The notes beneath the pieces are model-generated. The model saw nothing but the letters and a program-made list of their open reading frames with translations, did no database searches and was not told the DNA's origin. DNA of 64,000 bases from Acidobacteriota bacterium (lineage in GTDB: Bacteria; Acidobacteriota; Terriglobia; Terriglobales; Acidobacteriaceae), in the NCBI GenBank assembly GCA_021792135.1, contig JAJYVF010000015.1, positions 1 to 64,000 of the forward strand, given 5' to 3'. The stretch's first letter is position 1. Each line of letters begins with the position of its first letter. This document shows, in pieces, positions 1 to 12,953 of the stretch. The translations under genes and the position numbers were made by a program.

Positions 1-2
1 AC

Positions 3-122
3 GGCATGACGGAGGCGTGGGAGTGGTTCAATCCGGATACCGGGCAGACCGCGAACCCGCTCTATGTGGCTACCGTCGGGCTGCCTTATGGGGCGCTGCG
101 CGCGGCAGGGTTGCTGGAGTGA
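3..122 (+). CDS. C-terminal fragment of a probable glycoside hydrolase
   Basis: The window opens inside a reading frame that runs 39 codons to a TGA at 120-122. The tail reads like the end of an (alpha/alpha)6-barrel glycosidase: an aromatic EAWEWFNPDTGQ stretch, then ANPLYVATVGLPYGALRAAG. Similar endings are known to me from GH37/GH63-type and amylo-alpha-1,6-glucosidase-like proteins, but the fragment is too short to assign a family. It lies 88 bp upstream of a secreted alpha-L-fucosidase on the same strand, which fits a carbohydrate-degradation locus. The 5' end is outside the window. Confidence 0.55.
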   Translation, partial: GMTEAWEWFNPDTGQTANPLYVATVGLPYGALRAAGLLE

Positions 123-210
123 TCAGGGTGAAAATCGGGTCAGCAAGGATCACCCCTCAAAAACAGCAGACCAGGTCTCCTGTCCTGGCTGCGGGGGCCG
201 GGGACGGGGA

Positions 211-4187
<3,977 letters not shown>

Positions 4188-4276
4188 CCAGCAGGACAGG
4201 CCGGAAGAAGCCTCGATGTGAAGTTCCGGCAGGACCGCCAGAGCTGCGATTGCTGCCGGGACCGCTCTGAACACGA

Positions 4277-4304
4277 CAGGGTGAGGAACTCAAACCTCAC
4301 CCTG
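4277..4304. terminator. stem-loop between convergent katG and pgk
   Basis: A perfect 10-bp inverted repeat (CAGGGTGAGG and its complement) around an 8-nt loop lies in the 149-bp gap between the ends of katG and pgk. It has no T tract on either side, so it is terminator-like by position and symmetry rather than by a full intrinsic-terminator signature. Confidence 0.55.
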
Positions 4305-4335
4305 CTGTGCGAAGTCGCGTCGGCTGAAGATCCGA

Positions 4336-5550
<1,215 letters not shown>

Positions 5551-5943
5551 AGTGCCTCCGTCATTTTCCGGCGCGGCGCCGATCACGGCATCCGCCTCGA
5601 TCTCCACACGCCAGGAAGGATTGAGCAGCTGAGCAACGACCACCATCGTGGCCGCGGGGCGGATCCTGCCGAAGAACTCGCCATGGGCGCGGCCTGCCGC
5701 TTCCCAGTCTTCGACATGGGTGAGATACATGCGCGTGCGGACGACATCCTCGAGGCGCGCTCCGGCTTGCTCGAGGGCCGTGCGGATGATCTCCAGCGCA
5801 TGGCGGGTCTGGGCAGCCGCGTCGGCTTGCTCCGCGCCGACCGGGCCGGTTCCGGAAACATGCACCGACTGCCTCACACGCACCGCGCGCGAGAAGCCGA
5901 TCACGGGCTCATAGGGAGACGTGCCTGGAATATTGCGCCGCAT
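5551..5943 (-). CDS. RidA/YjgF-family domain reading in frame into Pgk
   Basis: 131 codons encode a full RidA-like fold. It runs from MRRNIPGT, through VSGTGPVG and a helix with [14 protein letters not shown], to [14 protein letters not shown] and [10 protein letters not shown]. RidA proteins hydrolyse reactive 2-aminoacrylate and related enamines/imines. The start at 5943 has GGAGGT 4 nt upstream. There is no stop codon: after VEIEADAV comes an eight- to ten-residue linker ([10 protein letters not shown]) and then the Met of Pgk. A TGA lies one frame away at 5561-5563, where a one-base indel would give a normal RidA end. The product is therefore either a RidA-Pgk fusion or a frame affected by an indel. 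It lies 56 bp downstream of gap. Confidence 0.8.
5555..5559 (-). promoter_or_regulatory. ribosome binding site inside the RidA-Pgk frame
   Basis: GGAGG sits 4-5 nt before the pgk ATG even though the upstream RidA frame reads straight through it. It shows that pgk can be initiated on its own, whatever happens to the fused frame. Confidence 0.7.
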
Positions 5944-5999
5944 GGGACCTCCGAGCTGCGGGCCCGGAGGTGCCGGGCCCGGCGTGCGGCAGGAGTGGT

Positions 6000-7004
6000 C
6001 TAGAGACCCTTCTTCTCCAGGAAGAGGACCAGGTCGCGAACGCGGTTCGAGTAGCCCCACTCGTTGTCGTACCAGCTGATGACCTTCACCGACTGGCCAA
6101 CAACCTTGGTGAGGGGCGCGTCGACGATCGAGGAACGAGCATCGCCCTTGAAGTCGCTCGAAACCAGCTCGTTGGTGTCGTAGCCGAGGAGGCCCTTCAG
6201 CTCGCCCTCGGAAGCAGCCTTCAGCGCGGCGTTGACGGAGTCCTTCGTGACCGGCTTTTCGGCGATGAAGGTGAGGTCGACGACCGAGACGTTGGGGGTG
6301 GGAACGCGGATGGCAAAGCCGTCCAGTTTGCCTTCGACCTCGGGGATGACCAGCTTCAGCGCCTTGGCCGCGCCGGTCGAAGTGGGAATCATGGAGAGGG
6401 CCGCGGCGCGCGCCCGGCGCAGATCCTTGTGGGGGAAGTCGAGGATGACCTGGTCGTTGGTGTAGCTGTGGATGGTGGTCATGATGCCGGAGACGATGCC
6501 GAAGCTCTCGACCATGACCTTGACCACCGGCGCGAGGCAGTTGGTGGTGCACGAAGCGTTGGAGATAATGTTGTGCTTCGCGGGATCGTACTTGTTGTCG
6601 TTGACGCCGAGGACGACGGTCAGATCCTCATTGGTGGCGGGAGCGGAAATGATGACCTTCTTCACCGGCCCGCGCAGATGCGCCTTCGCCTTGGTGGCAT
6701 CGGTGAAGCGGCCGGTCGACTCGACGACGATCTGCGCGCCCACCGAATCCCAGGGCAGCAGAGCGGGATCCTTCTCCGCGAAGACCTTGATCTTCTTTCC
6801 GTCGATGGAAATGAAATCCTCGCCAGCCTTGATATCGTTCTTCAGATTTCCAAGGATGGAGTCGTACTTGAGCAGGTGAGCGAGAGTTGCGGGGCTGGTG
6901 AGGTCGTTGACAGCGACGAAGTCGATTTCCGGATTCCCGAGCGATGCGCGCAGCACGTTGCGTCCGATGCGCCCGAACCCATTGATTCCAACCTTGACGG
7001 ACAT
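6000..7004 (-). CDS. gap: glyceraldehyde-3-phosphate dehydrogenase, type I
   Basis: A 334-residue phosphorylating GAPDH. It has the N-terminal [10 protein letters not shown] Rossmann loop, an acidic residue after the second strand (VAVNDL, Asp34) that favours NAD over NADP, and the catalytic NASCTTNC segment with Cys152. The matching His lies in [11 protein letters not shown], and [11 protein letters not shown] is near the C-terminus. It catalyses oxidation and phosphorylation of glyceraldehyde 3-phosphate. AGGAGA precedes the ATG. It is the first gene of a gap-ridA-pgk transcription unit and is preceded by a long, highly structured leader and a promoter-like sequence around 7217-7244. Confidence 0.98.
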   Translation of the reverse strand: MSVKVGINGFGRIGRNVLRASLGNPEIDFVAVNDLTSPATLAHLLKYDSILGNLKNDIKAGEDFISIDGKKIKVFAEKDPALLPWDSVGAQIVVESTGRFTDATKAKAHLRGPVKKVIISAPATNEDLTVVLGVNDNKYDPAKHNIISNASCTTNCLAPVVKVMVESFGIVSGIMTTIHSYTNDQVILDFPHKDLRRARAAALSMIPTSTGAAKALKLVIPEVEGKLDGFAIRVPTPNVSVVDLTFIAEKPVTKDSVNAALKAASEGELKGLLGYDTNELVSSDFKGDARSSIVDAPLTKVVGQSVKVISWYDNEWGYSNRVRDLVLFLEKKGL

Positions 7005-7216
7005 TAGATCGTCTCCTTGCGATAAATGAATCTTGTCAGAGCTGGTCTCATAAGTGGTCCAGCGGCTCCGGCAGAGCGCATGAGCCCGCTTCGGGGGCGG
7101 GTCTCACACGGGGTCTCACCAGGCGCAGAGGATTTATGAGACCAGTTCCAGCGTCCCTGGTATGTGCGGGGCCCGGATCCCTGGAATCGTGACAGTCCAA
7201 AACGCCCGGAACCACC
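7005..7216 (-). promoter_or_regulatory. long structured 5' leader of gap
   Basis: About 200 bases separate the predicted promoter from gap with no gene on that strand. They hold a perfect 12-bp inverted repeat (7042-7053 with 7134-7145), which places a large stem with about 80 bases inside. A smaller CCCGC/GCGGG hairpin lies near 7085-7100, and the heptamer TGAGACC occurs three times in direct orientation on the minus strand plus once inverted. No known riboswitch class is recognised. It could be an RNA switch, a protein operator or a processing site. Confidence 0.45.
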
Positions 7217-7244
7217 CAATTACCGATGCTAGCACCATAGTCAA
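7217..7244 (-). promoter_or_regulatory. sigma70-like promoter of gap-ridA-pgk
   Basis: On the minus strand TTGACT (7239-7244) is followed after 16 bases by TAATTG (7217-7222). It is the best -35/-10 pair in the gap upstream region. Transcription would start near 7210, giving a leader of about 205 bases. Confidence 0.5.
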
Positions 7245-7391
7245 GGCAAAAGTAGTTGGCTCCCTTTTTCCAGCAACTTTTTTCCGTACCAATGTCACCC
7301 AGAAGAAACCTTCCCGCAACGGTGCCCAGTCTGGTTCGGGCGCAGGGCGCTGCGTTTGGCGGCAGCCCCCCGACTGTGTTACACCCTCGAT

Positions 7392-8303
7392 ATGCGCGAA
7401 TGGATGCGCGAACGCATGAGAAGACGTTCGAAGCGTGGGCCCAACATCTCCGAGTCCACTGGAAAAATCGGCCAGGAGCTGCCGCAGAACCAGCCTGCGC
7501 CGCTGCAGCCCTCCTATCACCACGACGCTGCCGCAGGCGCGCCCGCCGGACACGAGCCGCAGCCCCCGGAAGAGCCGGCAGCCGCACCAGCCGCGCAGCA
7601 GGCCGGGGAGACCGAAGCGCAGGCGCCCCCGGCTGAGGCGGAAGCTTTGCCCGAAACGGAAGTTGCGGCGGAGCCTGTCGGCACGCTGGCGGCGAGCGAG
7701 CAGCCTGTGGGTAAAGTTGTGATGGAGACGCAGCCGGAATCCGTTTCCACGCCGCCGCCCGAGCCTGCTCCCGGTGCAGCCAGGGGCGCGCGGGGCTATG
7801 TGGTGCTGACGATCGGATTACCGGGATCGGGCAAGACGACATGGTTCAAGCGGCGCGGGGTTACCCCTTTGTCGAGCGACCTGCTGCGCTCGCTGCTCTT
7901 CGATGACATTACCGAGCAGCGCTGGCAGGGGCTGGTGTTTTCGACGCTGCGTTCGCTGCTGCGCGCGCGCCTGATCGCCAAAATGCCGTGGAATTACGTC
8001 GACGCCACGAACCTGTCACCGCACGAGCGCCGGCAGTGGATCAAGATGGCGAAGAGCTTCGGCTACGAAGTGCACGCGGTGTTTTTCGATGTACCGCTTG
8101 AAGTGTGCATAGAGCGCAACAGGCGCCGCGAGCGCGTGGTCAGCGACGAGGTGATGAAGAAGATGGCCGAGCGTCTCCGCGCCCCCGACTTCAAGGAAGG
8201 CTTCTCGAAGATCACCGTAGTGCGGGTGAAGGGCGCACCACCATCGAAATTCCCGCCAGCGCCGGGGCCGGAGACCGAGCAGGAACCGGCGGAAGAGGGA
8301 TAA
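7392..8303 (+). CDS. P-loop kinase/ATPase with a Pro/Ala/Glu-rich N-terminus
   Basis: A 303-residue protein in two parts. Residues 1-18 are strongly basic (MREWMRERMRRRSKRG), and about 25-130 are low-complexity Pro, Ala and Glu with no predicted fold. From residue 136 a compact P-loop domain follows: VVLTIGLPGSGKTT is a Walker A (142-150), then TPLSSDLLRSLLFDD, DATNLSPHERRQW and a lid-like VCIERNRRRERVVSDEVMKK. This order resembles the T4 polynucleotide-kinase/AAA_33 family, which phosphorylates nucleic-acid ends or small molecules; the substrate here is unknown. It is transcribed divergently from gap. The start is uncertain because no ribosome site is visible. Confidence 0.75.
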   Translation: MREWMRERMRRRSKRGPNISESTGKIGQELPQNQPAPLQPSYHHDAAAGAPAGHEPQPPEEPAAAPAAQQAGETEAQAPPAEAEALPETEVAAEPVGTLAASEQPVGKVVMETQPESVSTPPPEPAPGAARGARGYVVLTIGLPGSGKTTWFKRRGVTPLSSDLLRSLLFDDITEQRWQGLVFSTLRSLLRARLIAKMPWNYVDATNLSPHERRQWIKMAKSFGYEVHAVFFDVPLEVCIERNRRRERVVSDEVMKKMAERLRAPDFKEGFSKITVVRVKGAPPSKFPPAPGPETEQEPAEEG

Positions 8304-8342
8304 TTCCGCCGGTCTCAGAGGCTCGGCCCTTCGTTCCGTGAC

Positions 8343-9419
8343 TTACAGCGAGTCGTAGACCAGCGCCACAAAGGTGTTCGGCTGGATGCTTCCTTTCCCC
8401 CAGGTGGCATCCAGATCCGCGGTGGGCTTCGCGGTGATGGCCTGCTGGACGGTGTTGCCCTGGGCCTTCAGCTTCTCCACGCGGTCGGCCACCGTTACCA
8501 GCATCTCGCGGTAAGCCTGCAGATCGTCCTTGTCGCCTTCGGCGCCATGTCCGGGAACGATCTGCGTATGATCGTCCGCCAGGGCCAGCACCTGGTCCAC
8601 GCCGCGGATCATGCCGTTGATGGTGCCTCCGCTGCTGAGGTCGATGAGCGGATACATGCCGTTGAACCACAGATCGCCGGTGTGGATAACATTCCCCTTC
8701 ACGAAGTGAACGAAGATATCGGAATCGGTGTGCGCATCGGGCGTGTACACCAGGTCGACCTGGTCGTTGTTGACCCACAGCGTTTCCGTATCCGGAAAAG
8801 TGTCCTGAGGCAGCGCCGCATCGGAGGCCGCCGTGAAGTGCACGTCGTAGACCTGCATGTACTGCGGCGAGGAGAGGCGGATGCGGGTGTTGGTCTGGGC
8901 CACGACCATGGCCCCCTGCAGATGCAGGGCAGCGTTGCCGCTGGTGTGATCGAAATGCCAGTGTGTGTTGACCAGCAGCTTCAGAGGATGCATATCCAGT
9001 TTGCCGAGGGCATTCAGCAGGTGGCGGGTGCCGGTGTCGATTCCGGAGTCGACGAGCAGCTTTCCGTCCGGCCCGATCTGGCAGACGATATTGCCGCCCA
9101 CTCCCTGGAGGAGGAAGATGGTGTCGATCAGCTTCGTGGTTTTGATGGTCTCGGCGGCGGCAGCAGCGCGCAGCTGCTGGATGAGATCCGGGTTGGGCTG
9201 AACCGCCGGATTGGTGCTGGCCGGAGCAGGCGCCTGCGGCGCGGGAGTTTGCCCCTCGGAAGCAGGCGCGAGTACCGGCTGACCTGCCGGCGGATGCTGC
9301 GAGGAAGCTGGTCCCTCAGCCGCGGGGAGGGACTCCTGCGCCAGCCCGTTGTACCGCGCCAGCAGCAGGGCCGCCGTCGACAGCCCCGACTGCACCAGGA
9401 AATCGCGGCGTGTCCTCAT
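8343..9419 (-). CDS. exported metallo-beta-lactamase-fold hydrolase
   Basis: A 358-residue protein starting with a twin-arginine-type leader (MRTRRDFLVQSG plus a hydrophobic run), then a Pro/Ala-rich linker to about residue 75, then an MBL-fold domain. The zinc motif is NTHWHFDHTSG (His153, His155, Asp157, His158), with later ligands in DAHTDSD and the VPGHG segment. MBL-fold enzymes of this type hydrolyse varied substrates (lactams, lactones, thioesters, phosphodiesters), and nothing here fixes which. It lies 16 bp downstream of ybaB and is probably cotranscribed with dnaX-ybaB, in the place where recR is often found. The start at 9419 is chosen from the Tat leader; the frame continues upstream without a good site. 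Confidence 0.85.
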   Translation of the reverse strand: MRTRRDFLVQSGLSTAALLLARYNGLAQESLPAAEGPASSQHPPAGQPVLAPASEGQTPAPQAPAPASTNPAVQPNPDLIQQLRAAAAAETIKTTKLIDTIFLLQGVGGNIVCQIGPDGKLLVDSGIDTGTRHLLNALGKLDMHPLKLLVNTHWHFDHTSGNAALHLQGAMVVAQTNTRIRLSSPQYMQVYDVHFTAASDAALPQDTFPDTETLWVNNDQVDLVYTPDAHTDSDIFVHFVKGNVIHTGDLWFNGMYPLIDLSSGGTINGMIRGVDQVLALADDHTQIVPGHGAEGDKDDLQAYREMLVTVADRVEKLKAQGNTVQQAITAKPTADLDATWGKGSIQPNTFVALVYDSL

Positions 9420-9435
9420 AGAGTCGATTCGATGC

Positions 9436-9765
9436 CTAGAACAGCCCGGGCGGCAAATTGAGGCCACCCAGCATACCCTGCACACTGGACTTCAGAATCT
9501 CCTCCGCGCGCCGGCCAGCTTCGTTCACCGCCGCTGTTATCAGGTCCTCCAGCATCTCCACGTCCGGGTTCGGCCCGGCCAGGCTGGCGACCGCCGCGGG
9601 ATCGATCGTCAGCTTCAGGACCTCTTTCTTCCCATTCATCGTTACGGTCACGGCGCCTCCGCCCGCAGAGGCCTCCACGACCGTCGAGGCCAGCTTCTGC
9701 TGCATCTGCTCCTGCATCTGCTTCGCCTGGCCCAGCATCTCCTGGAGTTTCAGAGGGTTTACCAT
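9436..9765 (-). CDS. ybaB: YbaB/EbfC nucleoid-associated protein
   Basis: A 109-residue protein of standard YbaB length. It has an N-terminal helix rich in Gln and Met (NPLKLQEMLGQAKQMQEQMQ), a central three-stranded sheet with TVVEASAGGGAVTVTMNG, and a C-terminal helix. YbaB forms a tweezer-like dimer that binds DNA and is commonly encoded between dnaX and recR. Here it directly follows dnaX. The ATG at 9765 with AGGA upstream is preferred; an ATG at 9780 would add five residues. Confidence 0.92.
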   Translation of the reverse strand: MVNPLKLQEMLGQAKQMQEQMQQKLASTVVEASAGGGAVTVTMNGKKEVLKLTIDPAAVASLAGPNPDVEMLEDLITAAVNEAGRRAEEILKSSVQGMLGGLNLPPGLF

Positions 9766-9786
9766 CGGGTCCTCAATCATTGAGAT

Positions 9787-11664
9787 TCAGTTGTTGTCCC
9801 TGAGGTCCAGCACGCTGCGGATCTCGGCCCGGAAAAGCTCCTGCGCCCGGCGCACCAGCGGATTTTCGAGCGCCTCCGCCTGCACACTGCCGGGGAGCGT
9901 CGCCGCCTTTGGAGTCGCGGCCTTCGCGGCCGATGCCCTGCCATTTTCCCCGGGCACAAAAGCGATCTTCCGCGTGGCGCCCACAGTGCGCATCGCTTTG
10001 CGGCAAATCGCCTCCGCTTCGGGAGAGACGATCAGTCCCAGCATGGTTTTGCGGACGGCCAGTTCCACCTGGATGGTGTCACCCTGCTGGCTCCATGCGC
10101 CCTGCAGGAGGAGGCTGGCTGCCGTTTCATGGCCTTCCTGAGCGAGCGCGGCGCACACCGCCTCGCGAACGCGGTCCAGATCCGGCGCATCCTCCTCAGC
10201 CAGAGCTACGGCTGCTGCCGCGACTGGAGAAAGAGGCTCGGCCAGGACCACAGCCTCGGCGGTGCTCGCCGGAAGCTCCGCCACAGCACGCCCCACGGAT
10301 TCCGCCGGGGACAGAGCGCGAGGACCCGGACTGGCACTGCTCTCGCCCACCGTCTTCCTCTCGTGATCGGCCTCAAACGGCGATCGCCTGGGGGTGGCCG
10401 TTGGCGGCTCGGCCGAGGCGAGGGACCGAGCGGCCGGTTTCGCCGCAGCAGGACCGCGCTGCGCTCCCCCTGCACTACCGGACGCGGCACCCGCACTTCC
10501 GGGAGACGACATCTGGCTCAGCAGCTCCTCGACGGGCAGCAGGCGCTGCAGGTGGACCAGCTTCACGAGACCCAGCTCCAGATGAAAGCGCTGCTCCTGG
10601 CGGTAATTCAGATCGTCGAAGGTGCGCAGTATGACCTGCAGAAAACGCGTCAGGTCTTCTTCGGAGAAGAGCATGGCCGAGCGGGCTGCGCGCGCCCGCT
10701 CGTCGGCGGAGATCTGCAGCAGGTCGGAATGTTCGCCACCGATGCGGGCCATCAGCGTGTTGCGCAGATAGCGGACAAACTGCCGCGCCAGCGCCGCCGG
10801 GCTGTTGCCGGCATTGAGCAGCGTATTCAGCTCCGCAAGGACGGTGGCCGTCTGGCCCGCACTGATGGCTTCCATGAGCCGTTCGAAGACGGCATTGGGC
10901 ACCGTGCCCATCAGCTCGCGAATCTGCTCGGCGACCAGATGGGGTTTGCCGCCAGCCAGGGGAGCCGAGGCGGTGGCCTGGTCCATAATCGACAACGCAT
11001 CCCGCATGGAGCCATCGCCCGCTTCGGCCAGCAGAGAAAGCGCCGCGTCCTCGGCGTCGATCTCCTCCTGGACAGCGATGGAGCGGAGCTGCGCGAGGAT
11101 GTCGTCGAACTTCACCGCGTGGAAGCTGAAGTGCTGGCAGCGGGAGCGGATGGTCTGGGGAACATCCTCGGGCTGCGTGGTCGCCATCATGAAGACGACG
11201 TGCTCCGGCGGCTCTTCGAGGGTTTTCAGCAGCGCGTTGAAGGCGGCATCGGTGATCTGATGCGCCTCGTCGAGGATCCAGATCTTGTACCTGTCCCGCG
11301 CCGGCCGGTAGCGCGCGGCCTCGCGCAGCTCGCGAATTTCGTCGATGCCGCGGTTGGTGGCGGCATCGATCTCCAGCACATCGACGGCGTTGCCGGCGCG
11401 GATTTCCTGGCAGGAGTCACACACCCCACAAGGCTCCGGGGTCGGGCGTTCCGGCTTGCCGACAGCCGTCCGGCAGTTGAGCGACATGGCCAGGATGCGG
11501 GCGATGGTCGTCTTGCCGATGCCGCGGTGGCCGGAAAAGATGTAGCCGTGGGCGATCCGCCCCTGCTCGAGCGCGTTGAGCAGCGTGCGCGTGACGTGCT
11601 CCTGCCCGGCAACGTCGGCAAAGCGCTGCGGGCGGTACTTCCGAGCCAGAACCTGATAAACCAT
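9787..11664 (-). CDS. dnaX: DNA polymerase III subunits gamma/tau
   Basis: A 625-residue clamp-loader ATPase. The N-terminal AAA+ module carries Walker A GHRGIGKTT (45-53), a zinc-binding set Cys64, Cys79, Cys82 and Cys85, Walker B/DExx in WILDEAHQ, and a sensor region with SRCQHF. Domain III follows, then a Pro/Ala/Ser-rich linker (about 400-520) and a C-terminal tau-like domain. The ATG at 11664 fits the conserved MVYQVLARKYRP start; there is no ribosome site, and TACAAT stands 9 nt upstream, suggesting a leaderless mRNA. I saw no obvious slippery A/T run for a programmed gamma frameshift. It heads dnaX-ybaB-metallohydrolase. Confidence 0.97.
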   Translation of the reverse strand: MVYQVLARKYRPQRFADVAGQEHVTRTLLNALEQGRIAHGYIFSGHRGIGKTTIARILAMSLNCRTAVGKPERPTPEPCGVCDSCQEIRAGNAVDVLEIDAATNRGIDEIRELREAARYRPARDRYKIWILDEAHQITDAAFNALLKTLEEPPEHVVFMMATTQPEDVPQTIRSRCQHFSFHAVKFDDILAQLRSIAVQEEIDAEDAALSLLAEAGDGSMRDALSIMDQATASAPLAGGKPHLVAEQIRELMGTVPNAVFERLMEAISAGQTATVLAELNTLLNAGNSPAALARQFVRYLRNTLMARIGGEHSDLLQISADERARAARSAMLFSEEDLTRFLQVILRTFDDLNYRQEQRFHLELGLVKLVHLQRLLPVEELLSQMSSPGSAGAASGSAGGAQRGPAAAKPAARSLASAEPPTATPRRSPFEADHERKTVGESSASPGPRALSPAESVGRAVAELPASTAEAVVLAEPLSPVAAAAVALAEEDAPDLDRVREAVCAALAQEGHETAASLLLQGAWSQQGDTIQVELAVRKTMLGLIVSPEAEAICRKAMRTVGATRKIAFVPGENGRASAAKAATPKAATLPGSVQAEALENPLVRRAQELFRAEIRSVLDLRDNN

Positions 11665-11673
11665 CGAATGCTG

Positions 11674-11679
11674 ATTGTA
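11674..11679 (-). promoter_or_regulatory. TACAAT, candidate leaderless -10 of dnaX
   Basis: TACAAT on the minus strand ends 9 nt before the dnaX ATG and no Shine-Dalgarno sequence intervenes. Transcription would start almost at the start codon. Confidence 0.45.
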
Positions 11680-11800
11680 TCCGCACAGGAGCGGCCGGCG
11701 CATCCGGCATCTCCCGGGGCAGAAGGTATCTGTGGGTAAGGTCGACCAGACGGCCGGAGAGGCGGCCATCGGGCGGAGGTTGCCCTCTCCGGCGGCCGGG

Positions 11801-11806
11801 TATCCT
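11801..11806 (+). promoter_or_regulatory. TATCCT, candidate leaderless -10 of the thioesterase gene
   Basis: TATCCT ends 9 nt before the ATG at 11816; no Shine-Dalgarno sequence is present. A TTGCCC at 11780-11785 could be a -35 with a short 15-base spacer. Confidence 0.45.
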
Positions 11807-11815
11807 GAGACTACC

Positions 11816-12928
11816 ATGCCCGATCCGCAAGAGCTTCTGCGTCCTGTGCAGACGTCGGTCGTGCGCCGTCTGCGTTTCAGTACCGATCGCGTGCTGCGCC
11901 GCCGGTTCCAGCTTACCGACGAGCCGGTGCGCTCCAATCTTCGCGCCGGTCTGCTGCTGGAAGTGCTCGACAAACTGGCCGAGGAGACGGCGCTGCGCTA
12001 TGTGCGGCACTGGCATCCGGAGGCGCGGGTGGTGACCGCCGCGATGGATTCCATGCGCGTCCGCAGCGTGCCCGACGAGACACGGGACATGATCCTGCGC
12101 GCACGCGTGAACCTGGTCGGCCGGACCTCGATGGAGGTGGGCGTTCGGATCGAGCAGCCGGAGAGCGCCGAGGCTTCCGCGGGCAACGCTGTTTCCCACA
12201 TTGCCTCCTGCTATTTCACGATGGTGGGCCGCATGCGGGAGGCGAACGGCGAGGAGCACAGCGTCCCTCTGCCGCCGCTCGACTGCCGCGGCAAGCTGGA
12301 CTGCGACCGGGCCGGACGCGCCCGGGCCCGGCGCGAGGCGTACCGCCAGCACCTGAGCGCCGCCGAAGAGCCGCCCTCGCGCGAGGAGTACGATCTGCTG
12401 CGCCGCCTGCACGAGGCCCAGGAGCAGTCCGGCTTTTCCGGCCAGCTTGCCGGCCGCCTGGTCGCCGAGGGATGGGAGCGCACTTATCCCGAGCAGGAAA
12501 ACGTGCCGCAGACGATCTTCGGCGGATATGTGGCGCACCGCGCTCTGATGTACGCGCATATCTGCTCGGAGATGGTGGCGAGCGACCGCGCGCTGCTGGT
12601 TTCCGTCGACCGCATCAACTTCTATCACCCGGTGCGGATGGGCGATAAGTTGCACTTCGTGAGCCGCGTGACCTATACCGGCAACACATCGATCGCCGTC
12701 GAGACGTCGATTACGCGCATCAGCCGGGACCGCACCAGCACCGCGCTGAGCAATGTCTGCACCTTCACTTTCGCCAATGTGGATGCGAACCTGTGCCGGC
12801 TGCCCGTCCCGCAGATCTACCCCACCACCTATGCCGAAGACGCGCGCTATCTGGCCGCGTATCGGCGCCGTAAGGCGCACCTGGCGATCAGGGCGCCGGC
12901 AGGCGCGCGGCAGAGTGAGTCACGGTAA
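11816..12928 (+). CDS. double-hotdog acyl-CoA thioesterase
   Basis: A 370-residue protein with two hotdog domains in tandem. The first spans about 25-150 and includes RAGLLLEVLDKLAEETALRY. The second spans about 215-330 and includes FGGYVAHRALMYAHICSEM and DRINFYHPVRMGDKLHF. This arrangement matches cytosolic acyl-CoA hydrolases of the ACOT9/ACOT7-like type, which cleave acyl-CoA to fatty acid and CoA; chain-length preference cannot be read from sequence. A charged Arg-rich linker joins the domains. The gene is divergent from dnaX with 151 bp between the two starts. The start at 11816 is chosen because the homologous region begins soon after and TATCCT stands 9 nt upstream. Confidence 0.85.
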   Translation: MPDPQELLRPVQTSVVRRLRFSTDRVLRRRFQLTDEPVRSNLRAGLLLEVLDKLAEETALRYVRHWHPEARVVTAAMDSMRVRSVPDETRDMILRARVNLVGRTSMEVGVRIEQPESAEASAGNAVSHIASCYFTMVGRMREANGEEHSVPLPPLDCRGKLDCDRAGRARARREAYRQHLSAAEEPPSREEYDLLRRLHEAQEQSGFSGQLAGRLVAEGWERTYPEQENVPQTIFGGYVAHRALMYAHICSEMVASDRALLVSVDRINFYHPVRMGDKLHFVSRVTYTGNTSIAVETSITRISRDRTSTALSNVCTFTFANVDANLCRLPVPQIYPTTYAEDARYLAAYRRRKAHLAIRAPAGARQSESR

Positions 12929-12939
12929 ACACCCCATAT

Positions 12940-12945
12940 TATGAT
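12940..12945 (+). promoter_or_regulatory. TATGAT, candidate leaderless -10
   Basis: TATGAT (overlapping a TATTAT at 12937-12942) ends 8 nt before the oxidoreductase ATG at 12954, leaving no room for a normal leader. Confidence 0.45.
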
Positions 12946-12953
12946 GGTTCGCC

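Noticed and set aside
5970-7007. 345-codon plus-strand frame over gap
   Set aside because: Asp/Gly/Val-rich mirror of gap; no ribosome site.
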